The notes: a model not told the origin generated them from the sequence alone. A stretch of 64,000 bases of DNA from Ruegeria sp. A3M17 (GCF_003318255.1 NZ_QOCF01000004.1:62001-126000); one strand, 5' to 3'; shown: positions 15,689 to 24,089, counted from the first letter of the stretch. A program made the numbers and translations.

Positions 15689-17107
15689 TTAGTCATGGAT
15701 TGCCTGAAGCTGGTCGAACTGCGCCTTGTCCAGCCGGTAGAACATCAGGGCAACAATCGAGGCCATGTATATGAAGAGGCTAAGGCAGGCGTAGTTCCAT
15801 CCCAGTGCACGGGTGACCTCGGGGGTCAGGTTCGATTGGTCTGGCGCTTCCGGAAAGCCAACATATGCCAGAAACATTCCGGAGATCGCTAACCCGCCAG
15901 CCGTACCCGCCTTAAGCACGAATGTGATGACCGATGTGATGATCCCTTCGTTCTGGAAACCGTTCTGGCTGATACCCAATTCAACGACGTCCGCCGTCAT
16001 CGACGTCAGCAGAGACGTGGTCCAGACAATCAGTATGATTTGCAGAATGCCGTGAACAAACAGCAACCAGATCAGAAGCTCGGTGCCATTTGCAGGGAAG
16101 AACCCGATTTTACGCAGCACGTAAGGGGCGACACCGACAATTGCCGAGAGGATAGACAAGTATATGGCGCTCGATTTTTTGTCGCCGGAACGTGCGATGG
16201 GTTTCAGGGTGACGCCCGCTATCAAAGCGCCGATCAGGTTGGCCATCAGGATCAGAGCTATTTGGTCATTGTTCAGCTCCCAGAAGAACGAGGTCAGGTA
16301 GGTCCACAAAGCTGCTCCGATCCCGGCGCCCACGGCGAAAACGGCCGAGCTGACAAAGATGGCAAGTAATGCGGGCAGCTTGAAGGCCGCCAAAAACTGT
16401 CTGAAGAACCCTGAGATGCTGTAAGTCGCCACATGCGATATATCCAGCATTCTATTCTGCCATTTGCGCGTGCCCAATGCGGTGACAGTGATAGCCAGCG
16501 CTATGAGGATTGCGCCGACAAGGCCTGCTTCCTGATAGCCGGCCTGGTTGAGGATTCCGTAAGGCATCGTGTCGGTCGGAACCAACCAGATCACATACAT
16601 CGCGATGACCATGACCTGACCGGCAATCCATGTGACCGAGACCTTGAGGCCAGACAGCATGGTTCGTCCGCCATAGTCCTTGGTCAACTCTGGCACCATC
16701 GCATTGTGTGGTACATCAAACAACGTCATCGCCGTCCGCAGAAGGATCGTTGTGATCAGCAGGAACCAGAACAGTTGGGTCTCTGAGGTCAGTGCCGCAG
16801 GTGGGTTCCAAATTAACCAGAAAAGGAGCGCGACAGGTATGATCGCCGCGTAGATGAACGGGTGGCGCTTGCCGGCACGAGAACGCGTGTTATCCGACAA
16901 GTAACCGACAACAGGATCCGACACAGCGTCGAACATAAGAGCAATAAAAAGCGCAAACCCCACCGTCTCAGCCGGAAGGCCGATGACCAGATTGTAGTAG
17001 ATAAGCAGGAAGAAGCTAAGACCGTTCGACAAGATGCCGTTGGCGATGCCGCCTGCCCCGTAAAACAGCTGCATGCTGACCGGTGGGCTTTCAGTACTGG
17101 TATTCAT
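15689..17107 (-). CDS. GPH-family (MFS) sodium/proton symporter
   Basis: A 472-residue 12-TM transporter of the glycoside-pentoside-hexuronide:cation symporter (MFS_2) group. The family motif after TM2 reads DAVSDPVVGYLSDNTRSRAGKR-like (split here as DPVVGYLSD and RAGKRHPFI). The start at 17107 follows GGAGGAG, whereas a longer reading to 17158 would run across operator A3. Members of this family in catabolic clusters often move non-sugar substrates, so sugar transport should not be assumed. The operator shared with the flavin reductase and TetR 1 suggests it imports the substrate of this island across the inner membrane. Confidence 0.88.
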   Translation of the reverse strand: MNTSTESPPVSMQLFYGAGGIANGILSNGLSFFLLIYYNLVIGLPAETVGFALFIALMFDAVSDPVVGYLSDNTRSRAGKRHPFIYAAIIPVALLFWLIWNPPAALTSETQLFWFLLITTILLRTAMTLFDVPHNAMVPELTKDYGGRTMLSGLKVSVTWIAGQVMVIAMYVIWLVPTDTMPYGILNQAGYQEAGLVGAILIALAITVTALGTRKWQNRMLDISHVATYSISGFFRQFLAAFKLPALLAIFVSSAVFAVGAGIGAALWTYLTSFFWELNNDQIALILMANLIGALIAGVTLKPIARSGDKKSSAIYLSILSAIVGVAPYVLRKIGFFPANGTELLIWLLFVHGILQIILIVWTTSLLTSMTADVVELGISQNGFQNEGIITSVITFVLKAGTAGGLAISGMFLAYVGFPEAPDQSNLTPEVTRALGWNYACLSLFIYMASIVALMFYRLDKAQFDQLQAIHD

Positions 17108-17140
17108 ATTCTCCTCCGGAACTTCTTGCAGCAAGATGGT

Positions 17141-17156
17141 GAGTGACCGATCACTC
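17141..17156. promoter_or_regulatory. Operator A3 upstream of GPH transporter
   Basis: GAGTGACCGATCACTC has 6-bp arms. The inner 14 bases read on the minus strand are AGTGATCGGTCACT, one mismatch from operators A1 and A2. It lies 33 nt upstream of the transporter ATG. Confidence 0.7.
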
Positions 17157-17190
17157 AAAGCAGATCACAAGGATAATTTTTTGTCAAAGG

Positions 17191-17212
17191 TGTTAGACAA
17201 TGGTGCCTAACA
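17191..17212. promoter_or_regulatory. Imperfect dyad between porin and GPH genes
   Basis: TGTTAG (17191-17196) and CTAACA (17207-17212) flank a 10-nt centre, about 84 nt upstream of the GPH start. It may be a further regulator site; no other copy was noticed. Confidence 0.3.
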
Positions 17213-17287
17213 ACCGCGTTTGAGAAGCAAATGACCGCCGAAGCAATAGGCAACAAGCAGCGGCCATTCGCGTAGTGGAGTGCCAAT

Positions 17288-17309
17288 CCCGACCGCATTC
17301 GCGGTCGGG
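17288..17309 (-). terminator. Hairpin after FadL-like porin
   Basis: CCCGACCGC-ATTC-GCGGTCGGG with 9-bp arms lies 7 nt past the porin stop on the minus strand. There is no U-tract; it is a terminator or 3' stabiliser. Confidence 0.6.
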
Positions 17310-17316
17310 TGCTTGA

Positions 17317-18381
17317 TCAGAAGTTATGCGACAGGCTCACACGTACAGCGGTGCCGGAAACATCCCGGATCTGTAGGCCCGCGTCAGGTTCGTTCACATC
17401 GCCAAGCGTACCATATGTGACATCAACCAGAATTCGGGTCTGACCAATCGAGTGAACGGCACCCAGCGTGATACCTTTGCCGCCGCCTTCGTAGTCGAAG
17501 CCAACAAAACCGCCTTCAGGTTCCGAGCGGGACAGAATGCCGTAGAAGTACCATTTCGGGTTCAGCAGGTAGCCGACGCCAATTTGGTAGTCGACCGAGT
17601 TTTCCGCAAATTCCGCAAGCGGACCGCCAAGAACCGGAGACTCTACGGCGACATCATCCCAGTTCCTCCAGCGGATCGATCCAAAGGCACCCCAAGGGCC
17701 CTTGATCGCACTTTGCACGTTCAATGCGACTGTCTGAGGGGTGCTCAATTGCGTAGTCACGTCAGATGGCGAAAGGGGTTGCAGCTGTTCGACACCATCC
17801 AGATCGTGATCGATTTCCGAGTAGTATGTCAGGTCAGCGCGAAACGCGATCGACGGGATCTCATACGCGGCACCCACAAGGAACCCGGGGTTGAAGTCAC
17901 CCTCGGAATCCAGCGAGTAGCTGAGAGAGGGATTGATCAGTGCACCGCTGAAATCGTTAATCTTTTCGAACCGTACTCCAGCAAAGGCACTGAAATTTTC
18001 ATTGAATTTGTAGCGCGCCATCAGGGCGACTTCGGTGCCGCGATACCGGACGTTGGTGCCAGCAGACGGAACGCCGGTACCGGTTGGGTATAGTAGCTTA
18101 TAGTTGACCGAGTTGAAGCCGTGGATTGCGACTGCCCATTTGTCGCCTACGTCCTGTTTGTAGGCCAGGGACAGGCCGCTAATGCTGGGTGTGACGTTAC
18201 CTGTTGGCTGTCCGAACTCAGTGCCTTCGGTTTTTGAATCGGCCCATCCTCCGGTGATCTCGACATAGCGGCCCTGCTCAAAAAGGAACCGGTTTACCGA
18301 CGGAAACCCCTCGATCCCGCCAGCAAATGCTGGACTTGAAATCAAGCCCGCGCCCAATGCCAATGTTGCAATTTTCTTCAT
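17317..18381 (-). CDS. FadL/OMPP1-like outer membrane porin
   Basis: A 354-residue outer-membrane beta-barrel. It has a Sec signal (MKKIATLALGAGLISSPAFA), alternating amphipathic strands throughout and the C-terminal phenylalanine typical of porins (VSLSHNF). Features such as the N-terminal VNRFLFEQGRYVEITGG and LSLAYKQDVGDKWAVAIHGF resemble the FadL-type long-chain fatty acid and hydrophobic-compound channels of Rhodobacterales. GGGAGGG precedes the start. No dyad A or B is visible just upstream. Its place beside the GPH transporter suggests a two-step import of a hydrophobic substrate. Confidence 0.8.
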   Translation of the reverse strand: MKKIATLALGAGLISSPAFAGGIEGFPSVNRFLFEQGRYVEITGGWADSKTEGTEFGQPTGNVTPSISGLSLAYKQDVGDKWAVAIHGFNSVNYKLLYPTGTGVPSAGTNVRYRGTEVALMARYKFNENFSAFAGVRFEKINDFSGALINPSLSYSLDSEGDFNPGFLVGAAYEIPSIAFRADLTYYSEIDHDLDGVEQLQPLSPSDVTTQLSTPQTVALNVQSAIKGPWGAFGSIRWRNWDDVAVESPVLGGPLAEFAENSVDYQIGVGYLLNPKWYFYGILSRSEPEGGFVGFDYEGGGKGITLGAVHSIGQTRILVDVTYGTLGDVNEPDAGLQIRDVSGTAVRVSLSHNF

Positions 18382-18961
18382 TCTTCCCTCCCTTTCCTCG
18401 GCTTTGTGTCTTTAATTGTGCCGAGGGGATCTGATGTGACCGTGGCGCAAGGGCGCTTTGGCCTGTTTAAAGCGCCGTGGTTTGCGCATGGTCGTGCAAC
18501 CATCGAATGACGTTTCTTCAAAAAGTTGCGTTTCCGGCCTGTGGAATTGTTTGCGGTGCAGTAGGGAGGCGCGCAGCGTGTACCCGTCGCAATTACATGC
18601 GATGGCGAAATGTGGTCTTCCGTTTGAATGCAACGCCGCGCCCCTGATGTGGGCCGCTTTGCAGCAGGCAATACCAATTGGTTCGGCGAACAAGCCGATT
18701 GCGCGTTTTTTCATAGTCCCTGTCGTTTTTTGCAGCCCAGTCTTAGGCCGGGTTTTTGGTCTGATTATTGCGGTGCAAGTAGCCCCGGGCAGACACCTCC
18801 TCGTTGCTTAGATGTTTTGATTGGCGCGCTCCTCCCGGGTCTGCGCCGCGTTTCGGAACAACTGTTCTGCGCGAACCCTACCAACGTCCCGAACGTATTC
18901 TGGATTGGTCATGGATTTGCCCCTGTTGTTTGCCTGCTGGCTATTTGTTTGTCTAATCTGA

Positions 18962-18984
18962 CAGCTATTTGTTGCACATAGCTG
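18962..18984. repeat. Inverted repeat upstream of TetR 3
   Basis: CAGCTAT (18962-18968) and ATAGCTG (18978-18984), perfect 7-bp arms with a 9-nt spacer. About 145 nt upstream of the TetR 3 start. Confidence 0.5.
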
Positions 18985-18993
18985 ACATCTTTT

Positions 18994-19022
18994 CAATACG
19001 TTTGTATTGTACGTTTGAATTG
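18994..19022. promoter_or_regulatory. Candidate TetR 3 operator with tandem repeat
   Basis: CAATACGTTTGTATTG (18994-19009) is a perfect 6-bp dyad with a 4-nt centre. TACGTTTGTATTG (18997-19009) is then repeated directly as TACGTTTGAATTG (19010-19022) with one mismatch. Tandem, phased dyads of this type are common TetR autoregulatory sites. Confidence 0.5.
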
Positions 19023-19128
19023 GAATTTTCTTTCGTGGCAAACGTTGTATTTTCAGGGCTTTGATCCAGTGCTCATAAACACCAAGGTTCCGCTCACACT
19101 TTTGCGGGATTTGCGCTAGGAAAGGCCG

Positions 19129-19740
19129 ATGACGCAAAATTTGACAGAGAATCGGGCCAAACAGCGCGACAGAAACCGAGAACAGAAGCGACGCGAACTT
19201 GCCGAGAACGCAATTGCGACAATTGCGCGGGCTGGGTATGCCAACACCACCTTGCGGGATATCGCGGCCTCGACCGGCGTGTCGCTGGGCAAAATACAGT
19301 ATTATTTTCCCGAAAAAGAGGGGTTGCTGTTGTATTGCGTAGATCTGTCGGTCGACCGGTTCACGTCACAGCTGAACGAGATTCTAGATGCAGAACTAAG
19401 CCCACGCGAGGCACGCGGTGCCTATATCGAGCTGTTTGCCCATTCGATCATCAACTATGCGCATCTGCACAGGCTTTGGTATGACATCCGCAATCAGGCT
19501 ATGTTCGATGGCCAGCTCAGGCCGCGAGTTGCTGACGTCGAGGCCCGGTTTGTCGCAATTTGTGACGAGCTCGGAAAAAAATTTGCTGTCGATGATGTGC
19601 GTGGTGTGGAAATCTATGTGACGCTGGATGGCGCCTTTCGGTATTACATCCAGCAAAGCATAGCCGGGATGCCAAACACGGCCGAGGACATCGCGCAGCA
19701 CCTAAAACGCATTATAGGTTACCTGACGGGTGAAAAGTAA
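19129..19740 (+). CDS. TetR-family transcriptional regulator (TetR 3)
   Basis: A 203-residue TetR regulator, not closely related to TetR 1 and 2. The helix-turn-helix is near residues 25-70 (AIATIARAGYANTTLRDIA, STGVSLGKIQYYFPEKEGLL). The C-terminal ligand domain contains YIELFAHSIINYAHLHRLWYDIRNQAM-like helices. GGAAAGG precedes the start. It has a candidate operator in its own leader, and it points toward, and is convergent with, the cti gene 314 nt away. The genes it regulates are unclear; the porin unit on its left is a candidate. Confidence 0.87.
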   Translation: MTQNLTENRAKQRDRNREQKRRELAENAIATIARAGYANTTLRDIAASTGVSLGKIQYYFPEKEGLLLYCVDLSVDRFTSQLNEILDAELSPREARGAYIELFAHSIINYAHLHRLWYDIRNQAMFDGQLRPRVADVEARFVAICDELGKKFAVDDVRGVEIYVTLDGAFRYYIQQSIAGMPNTAEDIAQHLKRIIGYLTGEK

Positions 19741-20054
19741 GTTGCGGACCAATACTCCGCCGTCTCGCTATTCGCTTTCCGGGGCTTATGTTCGTTCTGT
19801 TTCCGCTCGGGTTGAAGACAAGGTTTCCCGCCGATTACCTGGGGCCGACCGAGTTCTTGCATGCAGTATATTGCCATGACAGAAAATAAAGCAAACGAGG
19901 CCGCATTGGCTTTGCAAATGCTGCACCAACCGCGTTTGCTGTGCTTACTGCTACTTCAGTTTGGGCCGATGATGTGGCGCAGGTATTAGGCTTTCTTTCT
20001 GCGTCGAGTTGACAGAGTGCGAATGATCAGGCGCCCCTGTTTCAATGGGCTGAC
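19741..20054. other. Gap between TetR 3 and cti; possible coding remnant
   Basis: A 314-nt convergent gap with no intact gene. One frame near 19905-19995 reads AFAVLTATSVWADDVAQV, which resembles the end of a signal peptide, but it has no in-frame start and stops at once; it may be a decayed exported-protein gene. A half-copy of dyad B with ATATACTG-like flank is near 19866-19882. Confidence 0.3.
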
Positions 20055-22442
20055 TTAGTTGTTTTCAGGATCGCTATCGGATCGAGGGTCCTTATATCGG
20101 TTCAGGTCCAGCACGCCTGCCTGAATGGGGTCGCTTGCCAGAAACATGGTCATCACCTGATCGCTGGTTTCCCAAAACCCCGGGCTTGTCCTGCGCAGCC
20201 CATAAGTGGCTACGATATCGATCCATTCGGCCTGCGACCGCACCGATTTGAGGTCGGTTACAAAGGACGCCAGCTGGGCTTCCTGAAGTCGAAAGTAAAA
20301 ATTCGTATAGCTTCCGATCACCCCCGGCAGAATGGTCAGCACGTCGGCTTGCGGATTCCTGCGATCCTTTTCTTCAAACAGGAACGCCACATTGTAATGA
20401 GCCTTGTCGTGGAGCAGCGAATAGAGAGATGTGAAACCATCTTCTTTGTCCACCAAAAGCAGGGAAACATCTGACAGATACCTGACCCAATCGCCGGTTT
20501 CATTCGCAATGTCGCGCAAGCTGTTTACAACTTCTGCACTGCCATTCGAACAGTCGGCCCCTTTGCATCTGTTGATCGTGTCCTCGACAGCCCAAAGTAC
20601 GTTGCCACGATTTAGAAGTTCCAGAAGGAACTCTTGCTTTGGCGTGTCCGTTCTAAAATCTATGCCAGTTGGAAAACTGTCATCGACACGACGCCGGTGC
20701 CAATAGGTGTGCAGCTCGGCCAGAGCTCCTTGGTACCAGGTTTTGTGCATCTTTTGCCTGTCGCCGCGCGGCATGAAGTTCAGGAAAGTGTCCTCACTCT
20801 CCATCCGCAGCTCGTCCATGTATAACCGGGTTGAAAGCTGGTGTTCGAGGCGACCGAATACATCAAAACCTGCGACCAAATCGTAATAGATGCGTTCGAA
20901 CACCGGATAATCGATAACCCATGCGGTTTCCGGGATACCGCCGTGGAACCCGGTCATGGCAGAGGCATTGTCGAAATGGCGAAACACGGTAATCAGCGCC
21001 TGGGGATTGGTGCCCTCGCCATCCCAGATTGCGTCATATCCAAACCCGTTTTTGTGCGCCGCGCTGTTGCGATATCGGGCATCCCGGAACTCAAGATACT
21101 TGATCTGGTTTTCATGGGACATTCCCAGAAGGTCCCCCAAAAACCCTCCATTTGCGGTACCCACCGGCAATTCCAGAAAGGCCGCTCCGTCCGCCAAAAA
21201 GCTGGTGTCTGTGACGGACAGATCGGCATCCGGATCAAGGAAACTGACCCAGAACCGGTCTTCAATCACGTCAACGGCGGTTTCGCCGTGACAGACCGGT
21301 CCGCGAATGAAGCTGCGCACATAAAACAACGCGTCATCCAAAAGAAACTGATAACGGCTGCGGGCCGGTATGTTGGCAAAGGTGCTGAAGGGGTTGCCGC
21401 CTTCGTCTTCTCCGTACGCAGGCAAGTCGGTGACGGACCAGGCCGGATCAAGGAATAGCTGCTTGTATCGCGCCAAACGATCCAGCCCAAAGCTATAGAC
21501 CAGATGATCTTTGTGCACGATCGTTTCGTCGAATGCCTGGAGGCGATAATAAAACGGCCTTGGGCCGGGACTATCGAAGGGACGGCGTGTCGCGATGATC
21601 TCGATCTTTGATCCTGGCGGGCTGGCGGACCGCACCAGCTGAAAAAACTGTCTTGGATTGTCGGTTGGAAAGTGGAGGCGCGCCAGAAACAGATGCTCGT
21701 ATATATATCTGCTTATCAATTGATGGCGCAGGTCGGGCGCGTTCAGAAAGGCCTCCCATTTTGTGATCTGATCCTGAACGTCCTGGGGGATTTCTGGTGT
21801 GGCCGCTGGCAAGGGCGCACCTTTCTTTAGCCATGACATGAGGGTCTGGTATTCTTGTTCACTCAGTGGAGCCGTGGCGTAGGGCATTCCCGCCCTTGGG
21901 TTTGCCGTTCTGAAGGCGTCGAATTCCTGCGTTGTAGGGCAGGTCAAGGGGCGATCAATCGACAAACCAAGCTGGGTTGGGACAGGTGCGTTAGCCGTCA
22001 AACCGACTTGCCGGCCGAGGTTAAGAGAGCGCTCTAACAACGATCCACCCGCGCCGGTCACTTCGGATGACGGAAGAACGGAAAAGAACCCAAGATCCCG
22101 CCACCCGGGAATTGTGTGCGCGTCGATGCCAAGCCGTGTTGGTTGCGCATCTTTTAGTCGTTCGGAGTGGTAGACCGCCTCTTTACTGGCGCCGCGCAAA
22201 AGGCCAGCAGGGGATGTCAGCTTGAGTTGGCAGGGCGCGTCGTAGCAACTGTGACAGACCACGCAGCGGTGGTTCAGGATATCCTGCACGTTGGCCCAGT
22301 CCGCATTTTCCAGCTTGTCGCCATTGGTCGCGCCGGGTGCTGCTGCATCTGACTGGGCCAAACTTTGGTCAGCAAACAAAAATGCAATAAAAGCCGCAAA
22401 AACAAAGGTCAAAAGGCGCCAATTTTGTAATGTTCGCAGCAT
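20055..22442 (-). CDS. cti: Periplasmic fatty acid cis/trans isomerase (haem protein)
   Basis: A 795-residue protein matching the cis/trans isomerase family, which converts cis- to trans-unsaturated fatty acids in membrane phospholipids to lower fluidity under solvent, heat or other stress. A Sec signal ends near residue 30 (FADQSLAQ). The covalent haem c motif CVVCH is at residues 60-64, inside the family hallmark CVVCHSCYDAPCQLKL. Length is close to the known Pseudomonas and Vibrio enzymes (about 750-780). It is monocistronic, convergent with TetR 3. The enzyme is best known from gammaproteobacteria; its presence beside a hydrophobic-substrate island fits membrane protection from that substrate, though this link is inferred. 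Confidence 0.9.
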   Translation of the reverse strand: MLRTLQNWRLLTFVFAAFIAFLFADQSLAQSDAAAPGATNGDKLENADWANVQDILNHRCVVCHSCYDAPCQLKLTSPAGLLRGASKEAVYHSERLKDAQPTRLGIDAHTIPGWRDLGFFSVLPSSEVTGAGGSLLERSLNLGRQVGLTANAPVPTQLGLSIDRPLTCPTTQEFDAFRTANPRAGMPYATAPLSEQEYQTLMSWLKKGAPLPAATPEIPQDVQDQITKWEAFLNAPDLRHQLISRYIYEHLFLARLHFPTDNPRQFFQLVRSASPPGSKIEIIATRRPFDSPGPRPFYYRLQAFDETIVHKDHLVYSFGLDRLARYKQLFLDPAWSVTDLPAYGEDEGGNPFSTFANIPARSRYQFLLDDALFYVRSFIRGPVCHGETAVDVIEDRFWVSFLDPDADLSVTDTSFLADGAAFLELPVGTANGGFLGDLLGMSHENQIKYLEFRDARYRNSAAHKNGFGYDAIWDGEGTNPQALITVFRHFDNASAMTGFHGGIPETAWVIDYPVFERIYYDLVAGFDVFGRLEHQLSTRLYMDELRMESEDTFLNFMPRGDRQKMHKTWYQGALAELHTYWHRRRVDDSFPTGIDFRTDTPKQEFLLELLNRGNVLWAVEDTINRCKGADCSNGSAEVVNSLRDIANETGDWVRYLSDVSLLLVDKEDGFTSLYSLLHDKAHYNVAFLFEEKDRRNPQADVLTILPGVIGSYTNFYFRLQEAQLASFVTDLKSVRSQAEWIDIVATYGLRRTSPGFWETSDQVMTMFLASDPIQAGVLDLNRYKDPRSDSDPENN

Positions 22443-22576
22443 AGATGCCCCCGTCTGAATGGTTTGTTTTTATTGACCATCACGCCAAGCCCAAAGGCCT
22501 AAACAGGTTTATACTACTGAATTGATTTCGTTTGTCGCGTTTCCTGAACTTTTACGTTGAGGCACCGGTGGGCGTG

Positions 22577-22602
22577 TTTGCCGCGGTTTCACCTGCGGCA
22601 AA
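22577..22602 (-). terminator. Hairpin downstream of nap operon
   Basis: TTTGCCGC (22577-22584) pairs with GCGGCAAA (22595-22602), 34 nt after the last ORF of the nap unit. No U-tract follows on the minus strand, so it is only a possible terminator. Confidence 0.4.
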
Positions 22603-22636
22603 GTAGATGTATTTGGAGCTTAGATCGCCAATAGTG

Positions 22637-22894
22637 TCAGACCGTTGCACCCATGATGCGTATGGCCGATCCCACGCTACCAGCGCAAAGGCCAATGCCA
22701 ATTGCGATCAACAGCTCAAATGTATTGACCGTGGCAAATGAACCATGGGCGAATACGAAGGTCGCCAACACCCCTACAATGCCCCCCATCAATGCGCCCA
22801 GCCAAACGCGGCGTGTCATCATTCCCAGAGCCAGCCCAAGGATACCCGGCAGACTGATGACGTTGGCCCCGATTGTTCCCAGAATTTCCAGCAT
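22637..22894 (-). CDS. Small Gly-rich membrane protein at end of nap operon
   Basis: An 85-residue hydrophobic protein with three probable membrane helices (about residues 4-25, 30-50 and 60-82) rich in Gly and Ala, including GALMGGIVGVLATFVFAHG. It starts 14 nt after the napC stop and is therefore very likely part of the nap transcript. It matches none of the usual nap accessory proteins (NapE, NapK, NapL, NapM) by what I can see: NapE is shorter with one helix. Possible roles include a quinol-pathway or assembly partner for NapC/NapGH. Unknown family. Confidence 0.7.
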   Translation of the reverse strand: MLEILGTIGANVISLPGILGLALGMMTRRVWLGALMGGIVGVLATFVFAHGSFATVNTFELLIAIGIGLCAGSVGSAIRIMGATV

Positions 22895-22908
22895 GTCGTG
22901 TCCCTTTT

Positions 22909-23610
22909 TCAGTCTGCCCGAGTGCTCAGGAATGACTTGATGTCATCGCCGTCAGCCGCGGCCTGTTGTTGCAACGAACCCTGCGCTTTGCTGGCCAAGG
23001 TTTCGGTCACTTCCTGATACCGCTCCTGATAGCCGGGCGGCAGGCTATGGGCGATGCCCTGGTGGCAATCGATACAGGTCATGTTTTCATCAATGGCGCG
23101 TTGGTGCTCAGAGGCAGCGCGCGTTTCCTGCAACGTGAAATCCATATAGTCGAAGTTGTGGCAATTCCGGCACTCGCGACTGTCGGATGCCTTCATCTTC
23201 TTCCAGACAGCGGTCGCCATGCTCAGACGATGCTCTTCGTATTTCTCGGGCGTACTGATCGTGCCTGCCAGCTCGTGATAGACGTCCTTGACCGCCATGA
23301 TCTTGGCTTTGATCTTGTGGTTCCATTCATGCGGCACATGGCAATCGGAACAGATGGCCCGCACACCAGAGTGGTTGTTGTAGTGGATCGTCTCACGGTA
23401 CTCGCCCAGATTGGTCTCCATCGTATGGCACGAGGTACAGAACTCCTCTGTATTCGTCAGCTCAAGCGTCCAGTGGAAGCCGCCCCAAAACAGGATGCCA
23501 GCCAGAAATCCCGCAAGGATCAGAAAACCCGAGCTAAAGGCAACCGCCGGGGTCCAGATCCAGTTCCAGATGCGGCCAATCCACCCGCGTTTTTCAGGAG
23601 AGTCTGCCAT
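22909..23610 (-). CDS. napC: NapC/NirT-type tetrahaem cytochrome c quinol dehydrogenase
   Basis: A 233-residue membrane-anchored cytochrome that oxidises membrane quinol and passes electrons to NapB/NapA. One N-terminal helix (about 22-45) anchors it. Four c-haem motifs follow: CTSCH, CSDCH, CRNCH and CIDCH. The length and haem count fit the family. It lies 29 nt after napB. The C-terminal tail past the last haem is longer and Gln-rich (GSLQQQAAADGDD), with no known role. Confidence 0.95.
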   Translation of the reverse strand: MADSPEKRGWIGRIWNWIWTPAVAFSSGFLILAGFLAGILFWGGFHWTLELTNTEEFCTSCHTMETNLGEYRETIHYNNHSGVRAICSDCHVPHEWNHKIKAKIMAVKDVYHELAGTISTPEKYEEHRLSMATAVWKKMKASDSRECRNCHNFDYMDFTLQETRAASEHQRAIDENMTCIDCHQGIAHSLPPGYQERYQEVTETLASKAQGSLQQQAAADGDDIKSFLSTRAD

Positions 23611-23639
23611 GTTGGTGCTCCTTTCATTCTTGCGTTGGA

Positions 23640-24077
23640 TTAATTGCCCGAGGACGGTTGAAAGACGTTGTCAACCAATGGCGGCGCGTCCGCCTGCGGC
23701 ACGTGGCATTGGTTGCAGAAATAACGGGTGCCTGCAATGTGATCCAACTCGTTGCCGTCGCGATCCAGATAGTGCGTCATTGACAGCGTCGGCGCGTTGC
23801 GCTCCCCGGCTTTGGTCCAGTCGTGGCAGGACAGGCACTGATTGGTGCGCGTGTCGATCTGGTATTGCTCGATCGAGTGCGGGATCAGCGGCGGTTGTTG
23901 GCGATAGTTACGCTGCATGCGCCCTTCGACGTTCTTGTGGATCTGTTCCAGGGGGATCAGTTCATCGACATCGGCACCCCGCAGGGTTTCTACCTGAGCT
24001 GATTGCGCAAGGGCGAACCCGCCCAAGAGCAAAACGGGGATAAGGGCTGTAAGGCCTGTTCGGGTTGGCTTGTTCAT
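23640..24077 (-). CDS. napB: Periplasmic nitrate reductase dihaem cytochrome subunit
   Basis: A 145-residue periplasmic dihaem cytochrome c, the electron-transfer partner of NapA. A Sec signal (residues 1-25, ending GFALAQS) precedes two haem motifs, CLSCH and CNQCH, with the NapB hallmark CNQCHVPQADA. It sits between napH (12-nt gap) and napC (29-nt gap). Confidence 0.95.
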   Translation of the reverse strand: MNKPTRTGLTALIPVLLLGGFALAQSAQVETLRGADVDELIPLEQIHKNVEGRMQRNYRQQPPLIPHSIEQYQIDTRTNQCLSCHDWTKAGERNAPTLSMTHYLDRDGNELDHIAGTRYFCNQCHVPQADAPPLVDNVFQPSSGN

Positions 24078-24089
24078 CTTGGCACTCCC

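Larger units (their letters stand above)
18382..19128. other. 747-nt region without a recognised gene
   Basis: Short ORFs on both strands here have no ribosome sites, no family resemblance and overlap one another, so none is called. The right part (18930-19025) is repeat-rich and lies before TetR 3: GCTATTTGTT occurs twice, and there is an inverted repeat (18962-18984) and a CAATAC/GTATTG dyad (18994-19009). The porin promoter must lie at the left end. Confidence 0.55.

Noticed and set aside
15689..17107. GPH transporter taken as a sugar importer
   Set aside because: There is no sugar enzyme nearby, and the shared operator ties it to the oxygenase island, so the family name should not set the substrate.
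18378..18811. Overlapping 99-117-codon frames on both strands after the porin gene
   Set aside because: No ribosome sites, no family pattern, Cys/Arg-rich composition typical of chance frames.
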